Positions 43,222-52,894 are shown, numbered from the stretch's first letter. The stretch is 64,000 bases of DNA from Chimaeribacter arupi (GCF_002858805.1 NZ_PJZI01000015.1:34883-98882), one strand, 5' to 3'. The notes: generated from the sequence alone by a model not told the origin. Translations and numbers: made by a program.

Positions 43222-44069
43222 TGTCTGACGTTGTGACCCTGCCGCCGGAGCCGGCGGCAGGCCAGTTAAAAATCGCGCTGGGTATTGAGTATGACGGCAG
43301 CCGCTATTTCGGCTGGCAGCGGCAGCAGGAAGTCGCCAGTGTGCAGGGCTGCCTTGAGGAGGCGCTCAGCAAAGTGGCCGCCCACCCGGTCAGCGTGTTC
43401 TGCGCCGGGCGCACCGACGCCGGGGTGCATGCCACCGGGCAGGTGGTGCACTTCACCACTGATGCGGTGCGCAAAGATGCGGCGTGGACGATGGGGGTGA
43501 ATACCCATCTGCCGCGTGACATCGCCGTGCGCTGGGTAAAAACCGTGGACGAGGATTTCCATGCCCGTTTCAGCGCCACTGCCCGCCGCTACCGGTATGT
43601 GATTTACAACCACCGCTACCGCCCGGCGATCCTCCAGCAGGGGGTGACGCACTATCACCAGCCGCTGGATGAGCACCGGATGCAGCGCGCGGCGCAGAGC
43701 CTGCTGGGGGAGAATGATTTCACTTCCTTCCGGGCGGTGCAGTGCCAGTCGCGCACCCCGATGCGCAATGTAAAGCATGTAAATATTACACGCCTGGGTC
43801 ACTATATTGTGGTAGATATCAAGGCCAACGCCTTCGTTCACCATATGGTTCGCAACATTGTCGGCAGCCTGATGGAGATTGGTTGCGGTAACCAGCCGGA
43901 GACGTGGATGGCCGAGCTGCTGGCGCTGAAAGATCGCACGCAGGCCGCGGCCACCGCCCGCGCGGAAGGGCTTTATCTGGTGGCCGTGGATTACCCGGCG
44001 CGCTTTGATTTGCCGGCACCGCCGCTGGGGCCGTTGTTCCTGCCGGACGATCTTGTCCCGGCACACTGA
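43221..44069 (+). CDS. truA: tRNA pseudouridine(38-40) synthase TruA
   Basis: Makes pseudouridine at positions 38-40 in the anticodon arm. The 282-aa enzyme has the catalytic Asp66 in [15 protein letters not shown], and [16 protein letters not shown] [19 protein letters not shown] at the N-terminus, and the C-terminal [20 protein letters not shown]. Its start overlaps the usg stop by one base. Confidence 0.97.
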   Translation: MSDVVTLPPEPAAGQLKIALGIEYDGSRYFGWQRQQEVASVQGCLEEALSKVAAHPVSVFCAGRTDAGVHATGQVVHFTTDAVRKDAAWTMGVNTHLPRDIAVRWVKTVDEDFHARFSATARRYRYVIYNHRYRPAILQQGVTHYHQPLDEHRMQRAAQSLLGENDFTSFRAVQCQSRTPMRNVKHVNITRLGHYIVVDIKANAFVHHMVRNIVGSLMEIGCGNQPETWMAELLALKDRTQAAATARAEGLYLVAVDYPARFDLPAPPLGPLFLPDDLVPAH

Positions 44070-44149
44070 CAGGCAACACAGGGACCCGGTCCGCCGGGTA
44101 TACGTTTAAACCTGCGGGGTTGTTACCTGCATCACAGAAGATGGGCCCT

Positions 44150-44812
44150 ATGGACTTTATCCATTTCGTTATTGATTTTATTCTGCATATTGATGTTCAT
44201 CTGGCAGAACTGGTCGCGCAGTATGGCGTGTGGATTTACGGCATTCTCTTCCTTATCCTGTTTTGTGAAACCGGGCTGGTGGTCACCCCGTTCCTGCCGG
44301 GCGATTCGCTGCTGTTTGTGGCGGGGGCGCTGGCGGCGTTGCCGTCCAACAGCCTGGATGTGCACCTGATGGCGTTTTTGATGGTCTGTGCGGCGATTCT
44401 GGGTGACGCGGTGAACTACACCATCGGCCGCCTGTTTGGTAACCGGCTGTTCAGTAACCCGGACTCCAAAATTTTCCGCCAGAGCTACCTGACCAAAACA
44501 CACCAGTTTTATGACAAGCACGGCGGTAAAACCATTATCCTGGCGCGTTTTGTGCCGATTGTGCGGACATTTGCGCCGTTTGTGGCCGGGATGGGGCATA
44601 TGTCCTACCGCCATTTCGCCGCCTATAACGTGATTGGCGCGCTGCTGTGGGTGCTGCTGTTCACCTATGCCGGTTACCTGTTTGGTGATCTGCCGGTGGT
44701 GCAGGAGAACCTGAAGCTCTTGATTGTCGGCATTATCCTTGTTTCAATTCTGCCGGGCGTTATTGAAGTCTGGCGTCACCGCCGCGCCGCTGCGCGGGCG
44801 CAAAAACAGTAA
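44150..44812 (+). CDS. dedA: DedA-family inner-membrane protein DedA
   Basis: A 220-aa membrane protein of the DedA superfamily. Members are linked to membrane homeostasis, and some act as undecaprenyl-phosphate or phospholipid transporters. It has the E. coli DedA start [20 protein letters not shown] and the conserved [40 protein letters not shown] and [11 protein letters not shown]. The ATG at 44150 fits the family start; the upstream in-frame ATG at 44120 would add ten non-conserved residues. Confidence 0.95.
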   Translation: MDFIHFVIDFILHIDVHLAELVAQYGVWIYGILFLILFCETGLVVTPFLPGDSLLFVAGALAALPSNSLDVHLMAFLMVCAAILGDAVNYTIGRLFGNRLFSNPDSKIFRQSYLTKTHQFYDKHGGKTIILARFVPIVRTFAPFVAGMGHMSYRHFAAYNVIGALLWVLLFTYAGYLFGDLPVVQENLKLLIVGIILVSILPGVIEVWRHRRAAARAQKQ

Positions 44813-44860
44813 AACAGCGTGGCGCCGTCACATTATTGTTAAGTTTTGACGACATAAACC

Positions 44861-44902
44861 TAACGGTTCGACCAGTTTTTTATCCACAGTGTCGAACCGT
44901 TA
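44861..44902 (+). promoter_or_regulatory. Long perfect inverted repeat in the dedA-accD gap
   Basis: TAACGGTTCGAC (44861-44872) and GTCGAACCGTTA (44891-44902) form a perfect 12-bp stem around an 18-nt loop that contains T6, extendable by about five pairs with one bulge. It lies 165 bp before accD. It could terminate dedA, act in the accD leader, or bind a protein. A second hairpin, GCGCCG/CGGCGC, is near 44966-44981, before T7 at 44992. Confidence 0.6.
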
Positions 44903-45066
44903 TGGTTTAATGAGCGGCATTTATGGTCTGTCCCTGCGGACACCCTGATGTCAGTGCCTTAGTGGCGCCGTTGCGGCGCGTATCTCGGGCATTTTTTTAT
45001 GGGTCGGTTTACGGCGGACAAGAACAGTGGACCGGCAATGGCCGGGTTCAAACAGAAAGGTCATCA

Positions 45067-45984
45067 ATGAGCTGGATTGAACGAATTCTAAATAAGAGCA
45101 CAATCACCCAAACCCGTAAGGCGAACATTCCTGAAGGGGTCTGGACCAAATGTGACAGCTGCGGTCAGGTTCTCTACCGCGCTGAGCTGGAGCGCAACCT
45201 GATGGTGTGCCCTAAGTGCGACCATCACATGCCGATTGCCGCGCGTATGCGCCTGCATACCTTCCTGGATGAAGGCAGCGATGTTGAGCTGGGCAGTGAG
45301 CTTGAGCCGAAAGATGTGCTGAAGTTTAAGGATTCCAAAAAGTATAAAGATCGCCTGAGCGCGGCTCAGAAAGAGACCAACGAGAAAGATGCGTTGATCG
45401 TCATGAAAGGGACGCTGCACGGGATGCCGGTTGTGGTCGCCTCCTTTGAGTTCGCCTTTATGGGCGGGTCAATGGCGTCCGTGGTGGGTGCGCGCTTTGT
45501 GCGTGCGGTTGAGCAGGCGCTGGAAGACAACTGCCCGCTGGTCTGCTTCTCCTCCAGCGGCGGCGCCCGTATGCAGGAAGCGCTGATGTCGCTGATGCAG
45601 ATGGCGAAAACCAGTGCGGCGCTGGCCAAACTGCAGGAGCGCGGCCTGCCGTACATCTCCGTGCTCACTGACCCGACCATGGGCGGCGTGTCTGCCAGCC
45701 TGGCGATGCTGGGTGATCTGAACGTGGCGGAACCGAAAGCGCGTATCGGCTTTGCCGGTCGCCGCGTGATCGAGCAGACCGTGCGTGAGAAACTGCCGCC
45801 GGACTTCCAGACCAGTGAGTTCCTGATCCAGAAAGGCGCGATTGACATGATCATCCGCCGCCCGGAGATGCGCGGCAAACTGGCCAGCATCCTCTCCAAG
45901 CTGACCCACCACCCGGAACCGAACGTGGTGGTTCACGTGGTTGACAGCGACGACGTCGTCAGCGACAACCAGCAGGACGCCTGA
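45067..45984 (+). CDS. accD: Acetyl-CoA carboxylase carboxyltransferase beta subunit AccD
   Basis: With AccA it transfers carboxyl to acetyl-CoA to make malonyl-CoA, the first step of fatty-acid synthesis. The 305-aa protein has the N-terminal zinc ribbon (CDSCG and CPKC, residues about 27-49) and the crotonase-fold catalytic core ([56 protein letters not shown]). The ATG at 45067 ([11 protein letters not shown], as in E. coli) is correct; 48 in-frame codons upstream are leader. Its Shine-Dalgarno is weak (AAAGG). Confidence 0.97.
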   Translation: MSWIERILNKSTITQTRKANIPEGVWTKCDSCGQVLYRAELERNLMVCPKCDHHMPIAARMRLHTFLDEGSDVELGSELEPKDVLKFKDSKKYKDRLSAAQKETNEKDALIVMKGTLHGMPVVVASFEFAFMGGSMASVVGARFVRAVEQALEDNCPLVCFSSSGGARMQEALMSLMQMAKTSAALAKLQERGLPYISVLTDPTMGGVSASLAMLGDLNVAEPKARIGFAGRRVIEQTVREKLPPDFQTSEFLIQKGAIDMIIRRPEMRGKLASILSKLTHHPEPNVVVHVVDSDDVVSDNQQDA

Positions 45985-46046
45985 CCAGCCCGGTGACAAC
46001 CGGCAACGGGTGGCTGCTGCGGCAGTCACCCGCCACCTGACAAGGG

Positions 46047-46077
46047 GCACCACCTGCGCCGACGTCGTGGGTGGTGC
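46047..46077 (+). other. Stem-loops between accD and folC
   Basis: GCACCACC (46047-46054) and GGTGGTGC (46070-46077) form a perfect 8-bp stem, and a second imperfect stem (GGGTGGCTGC with GCAGTCACCC) lies just upstream near 46009-46031. There is no T-run, so transcript processing or attenuation is more likely than simple termination. Confidence 0.45.
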
Positions 46078-46128
46078 ATTGTCCAATACCGTTGCGCCAC
46101 ACGCAGCGTAAGCAAGCGAACGGGACAC

Positions 46129-47424
46129 ATGCAAACTCAGATTCCCCACGCCACGTCGCCCCTGGCCGCGTGGCTTCATTACCTCGAACACCTCCACTCC
46201 CAGGCGATTGACCTTGGCCTGGACCGCGTCAAACGCGTCGCGGAACGCCTCTCCCTGCTCAAACCCGCCCCCTTTGTGTTTACCGTCGCCGGGACGAACG
46301 GCAAAGGCACCACCTGCCGCACGCTGGAAGCGATCCTGATGGCTGCCGGTTACCGGGTGGGCGTGTACAGTTCGCCGCATCTGGTGCGTTACACCGAGCG
46401 GGTGCGCATTCAGGGGCAGGAGCTGCCGGAAGCGGCGCACTGCGCCTCGTTTGCCCGGCTTGAGGCCGGGCGCGGCGACATCTCCCTGACCTATTTCGAG
46501 TACGGTACCCTGTCCGCGCTGCAACTGTTTCAGCAGGCGGCGCTGGATGTGGTGATCCTGGAAGTCGGGCTGGGCGGGCGGCTGGACGCCACCAACATGG
46601 TGGATGCCGATACCGCGGTGATCACCAGCATCGCGCTGGACCACACTGACTGGCTGGGGCCGGACCGCGAAAGCATCGGCCGCGAGAAGGCGGGCATCTT
46701 CCGGCCGGGCCGCCCGGCAGTGGTCGGGGAGCCGGCAATGCCGCACACCATTGCTGAGGTGGCGCGCGACCTCGGCGCGTCGCTCCATGCGCGCGGCACG
46801 GACTGGCACTTCAGCGTGCAGGCCACCAGCTGGCAGTGGCAGGCGGCCGGCCGGGTACTGGCCGATCTGCCGCTGCCGCAGGTGCCGCTCGACAACGCCG
46901 CCACCGCGCTGGCTGCGCTGCACTATGCACAAGCTGCGCTGGCCGCAGCGGTGCCGGCGCGCACCGTCGATGAACAGGCCATCCGCCTGGGGCTGCAACA
47001 GGCGATGCTGCCGGGGCGCTTCCAGACCGTCAGTGAATCGCCGCGGCTGATTCTGGACGTGGCACACAACCCGCACGCCGCCGCCTACCTGGCAGAGCGG
47101 CTGGCCGCGTTGCCGGCCCAGGGCGGCCGGGTGCGGGCGGTGGTGGGGATGCTGTCGGACAAGGACATCGGCGGGACGCTGGCCTGCCTGGTGCCGCAGG
47201 TGGATGACTGGTACTGCGCGCCGCTGGAAGGGCCGCGCGGGGCCACCGCCGCACAGCTGGCGGAACACCTGACGGAACCCCGGCAGTTTGCGGATGTCGA
47301 AACCGCCTGGCGACAGGCGATGCAGGATGCTGATGATCATGACATTGTGATTGTCTGCGGGTCATTTCATACCGTGGCGCATGTCATGGCGGCATTAGAG
47401 GTAGGGAGCAGCAGTGGCAAGTAA
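46129..47424 (+). CDS. folC: Dihydrofolate/folylpolyglutamate synthase FolC
   Basis: Joins glutamate to dihydropteroate and lengthens folate polyglutamates. The 431-aa Mur-ligase-type enzyme has the P-loop GTNGKGTTCR from residue 55, SSPHLVRYTERVRI, the central LEVGLGGRLDATN and the second ATP-site segment LDVAHNPHAA. Its end overlaps the start of dedD. The Shine-Dalgarno before the ATG is poor (GGGA at short spacing). Confidence 0.96.
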   Translation: MQTQIPHATSPLAAWLHYLEHLHSQAIDLGLDRVKRVAERLSLLKPAPFVFTVAGTNGKGTTCRTLEAILMAAGYRVGVYSSPHLVRYTERVRIQGQELPEAAHCASFARLEAGRGDISLTYFEYGTLSALQLFQQAALDVVILEVGLGGRLDATNMVDADTAVITSIALDHTDWLGPDRESIGREKAGIFRPGRPAVVGEPAMPHTIAEVARDLGASLHARGTDWHFSVQATSWQWQAAGRVLADLPLPQVPLDNAATALAALHYAQAALAAAVPARTVDEQAIRLGLQQAMLPGRFQTVSESPRLILDVAHNPHAAAYLAERLAALPAQGGRVRAVVGMLSDKDIGGTLACLVPQVDDWYCAPLEGPRGATAAQLAEHLTEPRQFADVETAWRQAMQDADDHDIVIVCGSFHTVAHVMAALEVGSSSGK

Positions 47425-48130
47425 GTTTCAGAACCGCCTGGTCGGCACCATCATCCTGGTGGCCGTGGGGGTGATTGTGTTGCCGGGCCTGCTTGACGGC
47501 AAAAAGAAGCATTATGAGGATGAGTTCGCGGCCATTCCGCTGGTACCGAAAGCCGGTGACAGCCAGGAGAATGACGCGGTACCGCCGGTGACCCAGTCAC
47601 TGCCTGCCCAGCCGCCGGAAGGGGCCGGGCAGGCCGTCGGGGCCGCCAGCCAGCCACCGGCCGCGCAGGGCAGTGCGCCGGAGGCCGCAGAGCAGCACGC
47701 CCCGGTCACGGCACCGCCGGTGACGGTGACCCACCCAGAGCCGGAAAAGGTCGCGCCGAAGCCGGTGGAGCCGAAGCCGCAGCCGGTGAAACCGGTGGAG
47801 AAGCCGAAGCCTGAGCCAAAACCTGAGCCGAAGCCGCAGCCGAAACCGGAAATCAAACCACAACCGGGTGAGGCGGCCCCGGCCGGTCAGGCGTATATCG
47901 TCCAGCTTGGCGCACTGAAAAACGCCGCCAAGGTGAATGAGATTGTGGCCAGCCTGCGCCTGTCGGGCTATCGCGCCTATACCGTGCCGTCCACGCCGGT
48001 ACAGGGTCAGATCACCCGCATCTTTGTCGGGCCGGATGCCTCGAAGCAGAAGCTTCAGTCCGCCTTGCCGGAGATGAACCAGATAAGCGGGTTGAGCGGG
48101 CAAGTCCGCGCGTACAGCGCCGGGCGCTAA
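47414..48130 (+). CDS. dedD: SPOR-domain cell division protein DedD
   Basis: A 238-aa inner-membrane protein that binds denuded septal peptidoglycan at division. The N-terminal anchor (FQNRLVGTIILVAVGVIVLP) is followed by a long Pro/Ala/Lys-rich linker with PKP-type repeats (residues about 115-155). The C-terminal SPOR domain (AYIVQLGALKNAAKVNEIVA) runs from about 160 to 238. The start is GTG at 47414, overlapping the folC stop, as in E. coli. Confidence 0.95.
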   Translation: MASKFQNRLVGTIILVAVGVIVLPGLLDGKKKHYEDEFAAIPLVPKAGDSQENDAVPPVTQSLPAQPPEGAGQAVGAASQPPAAQGSAPEAAEQHAPVTAPPVTVTHPEPEKVAPKPVEPKPQPVKPVEKPKPEPKPEPKPQPKPEIKPQPGEAAPAGQAYIVQLGALKNAAKVNEIVASLRLSGYRAYTVPSTPVQGQITRIFVGPDASKQKLQSALPEMNQISGLSGQVRAYSAGR

Positions 48131-48141
48131 GCCCGGCCGGT

Positions 48142-48171
48142 GAAACGGGGTGCCGCCAGGTGCCCCGTTTC
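48142..48171 (+). terminator. Stem-loop after dedD
   Basis: GAAACGGGG (48142-48150) pairs with CCCCGTTTC (48163-48171), a perfect 9-bp stem with a 12-nt loop and little T following. It is a possible transcript end for accD-folC-dedD. Confidence 0.5.
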
Positions 48172-48275
48172 CACTTTCAGGGAGGGGGAAGACCGGCACA
48201 GCACGCTATGTTTCTGCCTGTATTGATGTTTTTATAAACAGTGTTAATTATTTGCGACAGGGCCGGATTTCCCCT

Positions 48276-48304
48276 ACGCAAACGTTTTCTTTTTCTGTTA
48301 GAAT
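48276..48304 (+). promoter_or_regulatory. PurR box and -10 of the cvpA-purF operon
   Basis: ACGCAAACGTTTTCTT (48276-48291) is a near-perfect PurR box, the same as I know at E. coli cvpA-purF. TAGAAT (48299-48304) is the -10, at 17 bp from the start of the box, so PurR overlaps the polymerase site and represses when purines are plentiful. Confidence 0.9.
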
Positions 48305-48347
48305 TCGCCGCGAATTGGATGCGGGGCGGATCATCATTGGAATAACC

Positions 48348-48839
48348 ATGGTCTGGATCGATTTCGTCATCATTGCAGTTATTGGATTTTCGGCTCTGGT
48401 CAGCCTGATCCGGGGATTTGTCCGCGAAGCGTTGTCACTGGTTACCTGGGGATGCGCGTTCTTTGTGGCCAGTCATTACTATCCCTACCTCGCTATCTAT
48501 TTCACCCGTTTTCAAGAGGAACTGGTCCGGAACGGAATCGCAATCGGCATCTTATTTATCGCGACGTTGCTCGTAGGTGCCGTTGTTAACTATGTGATTG
48601 GCTCGCTGGTGGAGCGCACCGGGCTGTCAGGAACAGACCGGGTGCTGGGCGTGTGTTTCGGCGCGCTGCGCGGTGTACTGATTGTTGCCGCTATCCTGTT
48701 TTTTCTGGATACCTTCACCGGCTTTTCACAGAGTGCTGACTGGCAACAGTCTCAGCTGATTCCGCAGTTCAGCTATATCATCAGGTGGTTTTTCAGCTAC
48801 CTGCAGAGCACGTCGAGTTTCTTGCCGCAGCATCTCTAA
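48348..48839 (+). CDS. cvpA: CvpA family membrane protein
   Basis: A 163-aa inner-membrane protein needed for colicin V production and linked to envelope and bile tolerance; its exact activity is unknown. It begins VWIDFVIIAVIGFSALVSLI after Met and has four predicted spans, with the family GFVREALSLVTWG and GTDRVLGVCFGALRG. The ATG at 48348 is inside AATAACCATG with a weak TGGAA upstream. It is the first gene of the PurR-controlled cvpA-purF operon. Confidence 0.95.
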   Translation: MVWIDFVIIAVIGFSALVSLIRGFVREALSLVTWGCAFFVASHYYPYLAIYFTRFQEELVRNGIAIGILFIATLLVGAVVNYVIGSLVERTGLSGTDRVLGVCFGALRGVLIVAAILFFLDTFTGFSQSADWQQSQLIPQFSYIIRWFFSYLQSTSSFLPQHL

Positions 48840-48869
48840 CTGCGGCAGCGCTGATGAGGAAAAGACAAC

Positions 48870-50387
48870 ATGTGCGGTATTGTCGGGATCGCCGGTTTTA
48901 TGCCGGTCAACCAGTCGATTTATGACGCGTTAACGGTGCTCCAGCACCGTGGGCAGGATGCCGCAGGCATCATCACCATTGATGCCAACAACGGCTTCCG
49001 TCTGCGTAAGGCAAACGGCCTGGTGAAAGATGTATTTGAAGCCCGGCATATGCAACGCCTGCAGGGTAACATGGGCATCGGCCATGTCCGCTACCCCACT
49101 GCCGGCAGTTCCAGTGCGTCTGAAGCGCAGCCTTTTTACGTCAACTCCCCGTTCGGCATTACCCTGGCGCACAACGGTAACCTGACCAACGCCCACGAAC
49201 TGCGCAGCAAGCTGTTCGAAGGGGCGCGTCGCCACGTGAACACCACCTCTGACTCCGAAATTTTGCTGAATATCTTTGCCAGCGAACTGGACCGTTTCCA
49301 GCACTACCCGCTGGAAGCCGAAAACATCTTCTCTGCGATTGCGGCGATGAACCGGCAGATCCGCGGCGCTTACGCCTGCGTGGCGATGATCATCGGCCAC
49401 GGGCTGGTGGCGTTCCGTGACCCGAACGGTATCCGCCCGCTGGTCATCGGCAAGCGTACGCTGCCCGATGGCCGCAACGAGTACATGGTTGCCTCTGAAA
49501 GCGTGGCGCTGGACACGCTGGGCTTTGAGTTCCTGCGTGACGTGGCACCGGGTGAAGCCGTCTACATCACCACCAAAGGGCAGCTCTTTACCCGCCAGTG
49601 TGCAGACAACCCGTCCTATAACCCGTGCCTGTTCGAATACGTCTACTTTGCGCGCCCGGACTCGTTTATCGACAAGATTTCCGTCTACAGCGCCCGGGTG
49701 CGCATGGGTGAGAAGCTGGGTAACAAGATCGCCCGCGAGTGGGAAGACCTCGATATCGATGTGGTTATCCCCATTCCGGAAACCTCCAACGACATCGCGC
49801 TGGAGATTGCCCGCATCCTGAACAAGCCTTACCGCCAGGGCTTTGTGAAGAACCGTTATGTTGGCCGCACGTTCATCATGCCGGGCCAGCAGGCGCGCCG
49901 CCAGTCGGTACGCCGTAAGCTGAACGCCAACCGCGCCGAGTTCCGTGACAAGAACGTGCTGCTGGTGGATGACTCCATCGTGCGCGGTACCACCTCGGAG
50001 CAGATCGTCGAGATGGCGCGTGACGCCGGGGCCAAACGGGTTTACCTGGCCTCCGCCGCCCCGGAAATCCGCTTCCCTAACGTCTACGGCATCGACATGC
50101 CGAGCGTGAATGAGCTGATTGCCCACGGCCGCGAAGTGAGTGAAATCAACCAGCTTATCGGCGCAGATGCACTGATCTTCCAGGATTTGCAGGATCTTAT
50201 CGACGCGGTGCGTGAAGATAACCCGGACATTGAGCAGTTTGAGTGCTCGGTGTTTGACGGCATCTATGTCACCAAAGATGTGGATCAGGGCTACCTGGAG
50301 CATCTGGAAGCGCTGCGCAATGACGATGCCAAAGCACTGCGCGGCCAGCAGGAAGTGGAAAACCTGGAAATGCATAACGAGGGCTGA
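48870..50387 (+). CDS. purF: Amidophosphoribosyltransferase PurF
   Basis: First committed step of purine synthesis: PRPP plus glutamine to phosphoribosylamine. The 505-aa enzyme has nucleophile Cys2 ([10 protein letters not shown]) at the N-terminal glutaminase domain, with [12 protein letters not shown], and the C-terminal PRPP site [18 protein letters not shown]. It lies 30 bp after cvpA. The C-terminal region is expected to bind feedback nucleotides. Confidence 0.98.
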   Translation: MCGIVGIAGFMPVNQSIYDALTVLQHRGQDAAGIITIDANNGFRLRKANGLVKDVFEARHMQRLQGNMGIGHVRYPTAGSSSASEAQPFYVNSPFGITLAHNGNLTNAHELRSKLFEGARRHVNTTSDSEILLNIFASELDRFQHYPLEAENIFSAIAAMNRQIRGAYACVAMIIGHGLVAFRDPNGIRPLVIGKRTLPDGRNEYMVASESVALDTLGFEFLRDVAPGEAVYITTKGQLFTRQCADNPSYNPCLFEYVYFARPDSFIDKISVYSARVRMGEKLGNKIAREWEDLDIDVVIPIPETSNDIALEIARILNKPYRQGFVKNRYVGRTFIMPGQQARRQSVRRKLNANRAEFRDKNVLLVDDSIVRGTTSEQIVEMARDAGAKRVYLASAAPEIRFPNVYGIDMPSVNELIAHGREVSEINQLIGADALIFQDLQDLIDAVREDNPDIEQFECSVFDGIYVTKDVDQGYLEHLEALRNDDAKALRGQQEVENLEMHNEG

Positions 50388-50423
50388 TAATTCCCGCCGC
50401 TTTCGTTACCATACCCTGCTGAG

Positions 50424-50453
50424 AGGGCCAGGCTTGCCTGGCCCTGTTTTTTT
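50424..50453 (+). terminator. purF terminator
   Basis: Stem AGGGCCAGGC (50424-50433) with GCCTGGCCCT (50436-50445), then G and T7. Confidence 0.92.
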
Positions 50454-50498
50454 GTGCGGCGGACGGTTGCCCGGCGCGATCACTTCCGAGGTAAGAAC

Positions 50499-51071
50499 AT
50501 GAAACGTCTCATCATTGGCATCTCTGGTGCCAGCGGCGCGATTTATGGCGTGCGCCTGTTACAGGTTCTGCGTGAGGTTGAAGGGATTGAAACCCATCTG
50601 GTGATGAGCAATGCTGCCCGCCAGACGCTGGCCCTCGAGACCGATTACGCCCTGCGCGACGTGCAGGCGCTGGCTGACGTGGTACACGATGCGCGTGATA
50701 TCGCGGCCAGCATCTCTTCCGGCTCGTTCAAAACCGCCGGGATGGTCATTTTACCCTGCTCGATCAAAACCCTGTCCGGCATTGTGAACAGCTTCACCGA
50801 CAGCCTGGTGACCCGCGCGGCCGATGTGGTGCTGAAAGAGCGCCGCCCGCTGGTGCTCTGCGTGCGTGAAACACCGCTGCACCTGGGCCACCTGCGCCTG
50901 ATGACCCAGGCAGCAGAACTCGGCGCGGTGATCATGCCGCCGGTGCCCGCCTTCTATCACCGACCTGAAACCGTGCAGGAGATCGTTGACCAGACGGTAA
51001 ACCGCGTGCTGGATCAGTTCGGCATTGAATTGCCTGACGATCTGTTTACCCGCTGGCAGGGATCACGTTAA
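50499..51071 (+). CDS. ubiX: Flavin prenyltransferase UbiX
   Basis: Makes the prenylated FMN cofactor for UbiD decarboxylase in ubiquinone synthesis. The 190-aa protein has the FMN/substrate motifs LIIGISGASGAIYGVRLLQV, ASISSGSFKTAGMVILPCSI and ERRPLVLCVRETPLHLGHLR. GAGG lies 7 nt before the ATG. It follows the purF terminator, with no own promoter identified, and is about 290 bp from hisJ. Confidence 0.96.
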   Translation: MKRLIIGISGASGAIYGVRLLQVLREVEGIETHLVMSNAARQTLALETDYALRDVQALADVVHDARDIAASISSGSFKTAGMVILPCSIKTLSGIVNSFTDSLVTRAADVVLKERRPLVLCVRETPLHLGHLRLMTQAAELGAVIMPPVPAFYHRPETVQEIVDQTVNRVLDQFGIELPDDLFTRWQGSR

Positions 51072-51116
51072 AGATTTGTGACATAGATTGCCCCATAACT
51101 GATCACGATTTCCCCA

Positions 51117-51157
51117 GTGCACCATAATTGATCCCGGCATGGTCAATTAAGGTGCAC
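51117..51157. promoter_or_regulatory. NtrC-like inverted repeat upstream of hisJ
   Basis: GTGCACCATAATTGA (51117-51131) and TCAATTAAGGTGCAC (51143-51157) form a 15-bp inverted repeat with one mismatch. The outer halves, TGCACC and GGTGCA, are the NtrC half-sites (consensus TGCACCA-N-TGGTGCA). The distance of about 140-180 bp upstream of the sigma-54 box suits an enhancer. Confidence 0.6.
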
Positions 51158-51183
51158 CTCCGCCGGCGTCCTGCCGGGGGAGG
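51157..51183 (+). terminator. GC-rich stem after ubiX
   Basis: CCTCCGCCGGC (51157-51167) and GCCGGGGGAGG (51173-51183) pair with one mismatch, and no T-run follows. It is a weak candidate for the end of ubiX transcription. Confidence 0.4.
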
Positions 51184-51292
51184 CGATAACCTCACCCTGT
51201 TTGTCCTGCAAATTGCGCTTAAGGCGTGCGTGCGGCCGCAGTTCCGGCACACGCGGCGGCGCTTTTCCTGCACACCGGCTGCGCCTGCATAA

Positions 51293-51311
51293 ACGGCATG
51301 GAAACTGCATA
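51293..51311 (+). promoter_or_regulatory. Sigma-54 promoter-like element of hisJQMP
   Basis: ACGGCATGGAAACTGCATA has GG at 51295-51296 and GC at 51307-51308, the exact 12-bp offset of -24/-12 elements, and resembles the E. coli argT box. Start of transcription would be near 51320, with a 44-nt leader containing GAGGG before the hisJ ATG. Confidence 0.6.
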
Positions 51312-51363
51312 AACCGAGAGGAAATGCTGGGTTTGGCATCGGAAAATAATTTGAGGGTACGCT

Positions 51364-52143
51364 ATGAATAAGCTGGTCAAAGTCCTTCCCCTGGTATTGG
51401 CGTTCGCGGCAGCACACAGTTTTGCCGCCGTGCCGAAAGATATCCGTATCGGCACTGATCCTACCTATGCCCCGTTTGAGTCAAAAAATGCCAGTGGTCA
51501 GGTGGTGGGGTTTGATATCGATCTGGCCAAGGAGCTGTGCAAACGCATTGAGGCGAAATGCACCTTTGTGGAAAGCGACTTCGACGCGCTGATCCCTTCC
51601 CTGAAAGCCAAGAAAATTGACGCCATTATCTCGTCGCTGTCTATCACGGAGAAACGTCAGAAAGAGATCGCCTTCACCGACAAACTCTACGCCGCCAATG
51701 CGCGCCTGATCGCCAAAAAAGGCTCGCCAATCCTGCCGACGCTGGACGCCCTGCGCGGCAAACGGGTCGGTGTGCTGCAAGGCTCCACCCAGGAAGCCTA
51801 TGCCAATGCGATGTGGCAGCCGAAAGGCATCGATGTGGTGGCCTACCAGAACCAGGACTTAATTTATGCTGACCTCGACTCAGGGCGCATCGATGCCGCC
51901 TTCCAGGATGAAGTGGCGGGCAGCGAAGGCTTCCTGAAACAGCCGGTCGGCAAAAATTACGCGTTCGCCGGCGAGTCAGTGAAAGATGACGCCTTCTTCG
52001 GCGTCGGCACCGGCATGGGGCTGCGCAAAGATGACACTGAACTGAGAGAGGCGCTGAACAAAGCCTTTGCTGAGATGCGTCAGGACGGCACCTACGACAA
52101 GTTCGCCAAACAGTATTTTGATTTTGACGTCTACGGCGGCTGA
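51364..52143 (+). CDS. hisJ: Periplasmic histidine/basic amino acid-binding protein HisJ (ArgT-like)
   Basis: Periplasmic binding protein that delivers histidine and possibly lysine/arginine/ornithine to HisQMP. The 259-aa protein has a signal peptide ([18 protein letters not shown]) and the solute-binding family 3 motif [18 protein letters not shown]. It combines HisJ features ([30 protein letters not shown]) with ArgT-like ones ([16 protein letters not shown]-like [11 protein letters not shown]). E. coli has two such genes (argT and hisJ) here; this genome has one, so it may serve both sets of substrates. Confidence 0.92.
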   Translation: MNKLVKVLPLVLAFAAAHSFAAVPKDIRIGTDPTYAPFESKNASGQVVGFDIDLAKELCKRIEAKCTFVESDFDALIPSLKAKKIDAIISSLSITEKRQKEIAFTDKLYAANARLIAKKGSPILPTLDALRGKRVGVLQGSTQEAYANAMWQPKGIDVVAYQNQDLIYADLDSGRIDAAFQDEVAGSEGFLKQPVGKNYAFAGESVKDDAFFGVGTGMGLRKDDTELREALNKAFAEMRQDGTYDKFAKQYFDFDVYGG

Positions 52144-52207
52144 TGCCCGCACCGTTTCCGCAGGGGCGCCCGCCCCTGCGTTGCTTCCGTAATACAGAGA
52201 AACCGCC

Positions 52208-52894
52208 ATGCTTGACGGGTATTCCCAACTGATTTTACAGGGTGCGCTGGTCACGCTTGAACTGGCGCTCTCGTCCGTGCTGCTGGCTGTGGTGATTGGG
52301 CTGGCGGGCGCGGGCGGCAAACTTTCCCACCACCGGCTGCTGCGCGGTTTTTTTAACGCCTACACCACGCTGATTCGCGGCGTGCCTGACCTGGTGCTGA
52401 TGCTGCTGATTTTCTACGGCCTGCAAATCGCCCTGAACAGCCTGACGGAACTGGCCGGGATGGCGCAGATCAACATCGACCCGCTGACAGCGGGCGTCAT
52501 TACCCTGGGCTTTATTTACGGCGCGTACTTCACGGAAACCTTCCGCGGCGCGTTTATGGCGGTGCCGCGCGGGCAGATTGAGGCGGCCACGGCGTATGGT
52601 TTCAGCGGCGCGCAGATTTTCCGCCGCATCCTGTTCCCGGCGATGATGCGCTTTGCGCTGCCGGGTATCGGCAATAACTGGCAGGTGATCCTGAAAGCCA
52701 CCGCGCTGGTGTCGCTGCTGGGGCTGAATGACGTCGTCAAAGCGACGCAACTGGCGGGGAAAGGCACTTACCAGCCGTTCTTTTTCGCCATGGTGGCCGG
52801 GGCGGTATATTTGATTTTCACCACGCTCTCCAACGGGGTGCTGTGGTGGCTGGCACGGCGTTACTCGCTGGGCGTGAAGAGGGGCGAGCTATGA
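52208..52894 (+). CDS. hisQ: Histidine/basic amino acid ABC permease HisQ
   Basis: One of two permease subunits of the HisJQMP importer. The 228-aa protein has about five spans and the EAA loop AVPRGQIEAATAYGFSGAQI (near 120-135) that contacts HisP. It starts MLDGYSQLILQGALVTLELA. The TGA stop overlaps the hisM ATG (ATGA). Confidence 0.95.
   Translation: MLDGYSQLILQGALVTLELALSSVLLAVVIGLAGAGGKLSHHRLLRGFFNAYTTLIRGVPDLVLMLLIFYGLQIALNSLTELAGMAQINIDPLTAGVITLGFIYGAYFTETFRGAFMAVPRGQIEAATAYGFSGAQIFRRILFPAMMRFALPGIGNNWQVILKATALVSLLGLNDVVKATQLAGKGTYQPFFFAMVAGAVYLIFTTLSNGVLWWLARRYSLGVKRGEL

Noticed and set aside
44923..45066. Longer AccD N-terminus
   Set aside because: The 48 extra codons match nothing in the family, and the real start [11 protein letters not shown] follows a ribosome site.
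45469..47340. 623-codon minus-strand reading over accD and folC
   Set aside because: Both plus-strand genes are well conserved, so this is a composition artefact.
47770..47870. Repeat tract in dedD as a mobile or CRISPR-like repeat
   Set aside because: It is the coding Pro-Lys-rich linker typical of DedD. No CRISPR array was seen in the window.
51072..51110. CRP-like TGTGACATAG after ubiX
   Set aside because: Only one half-site is present; there is no TCACA partner at the right spacing.
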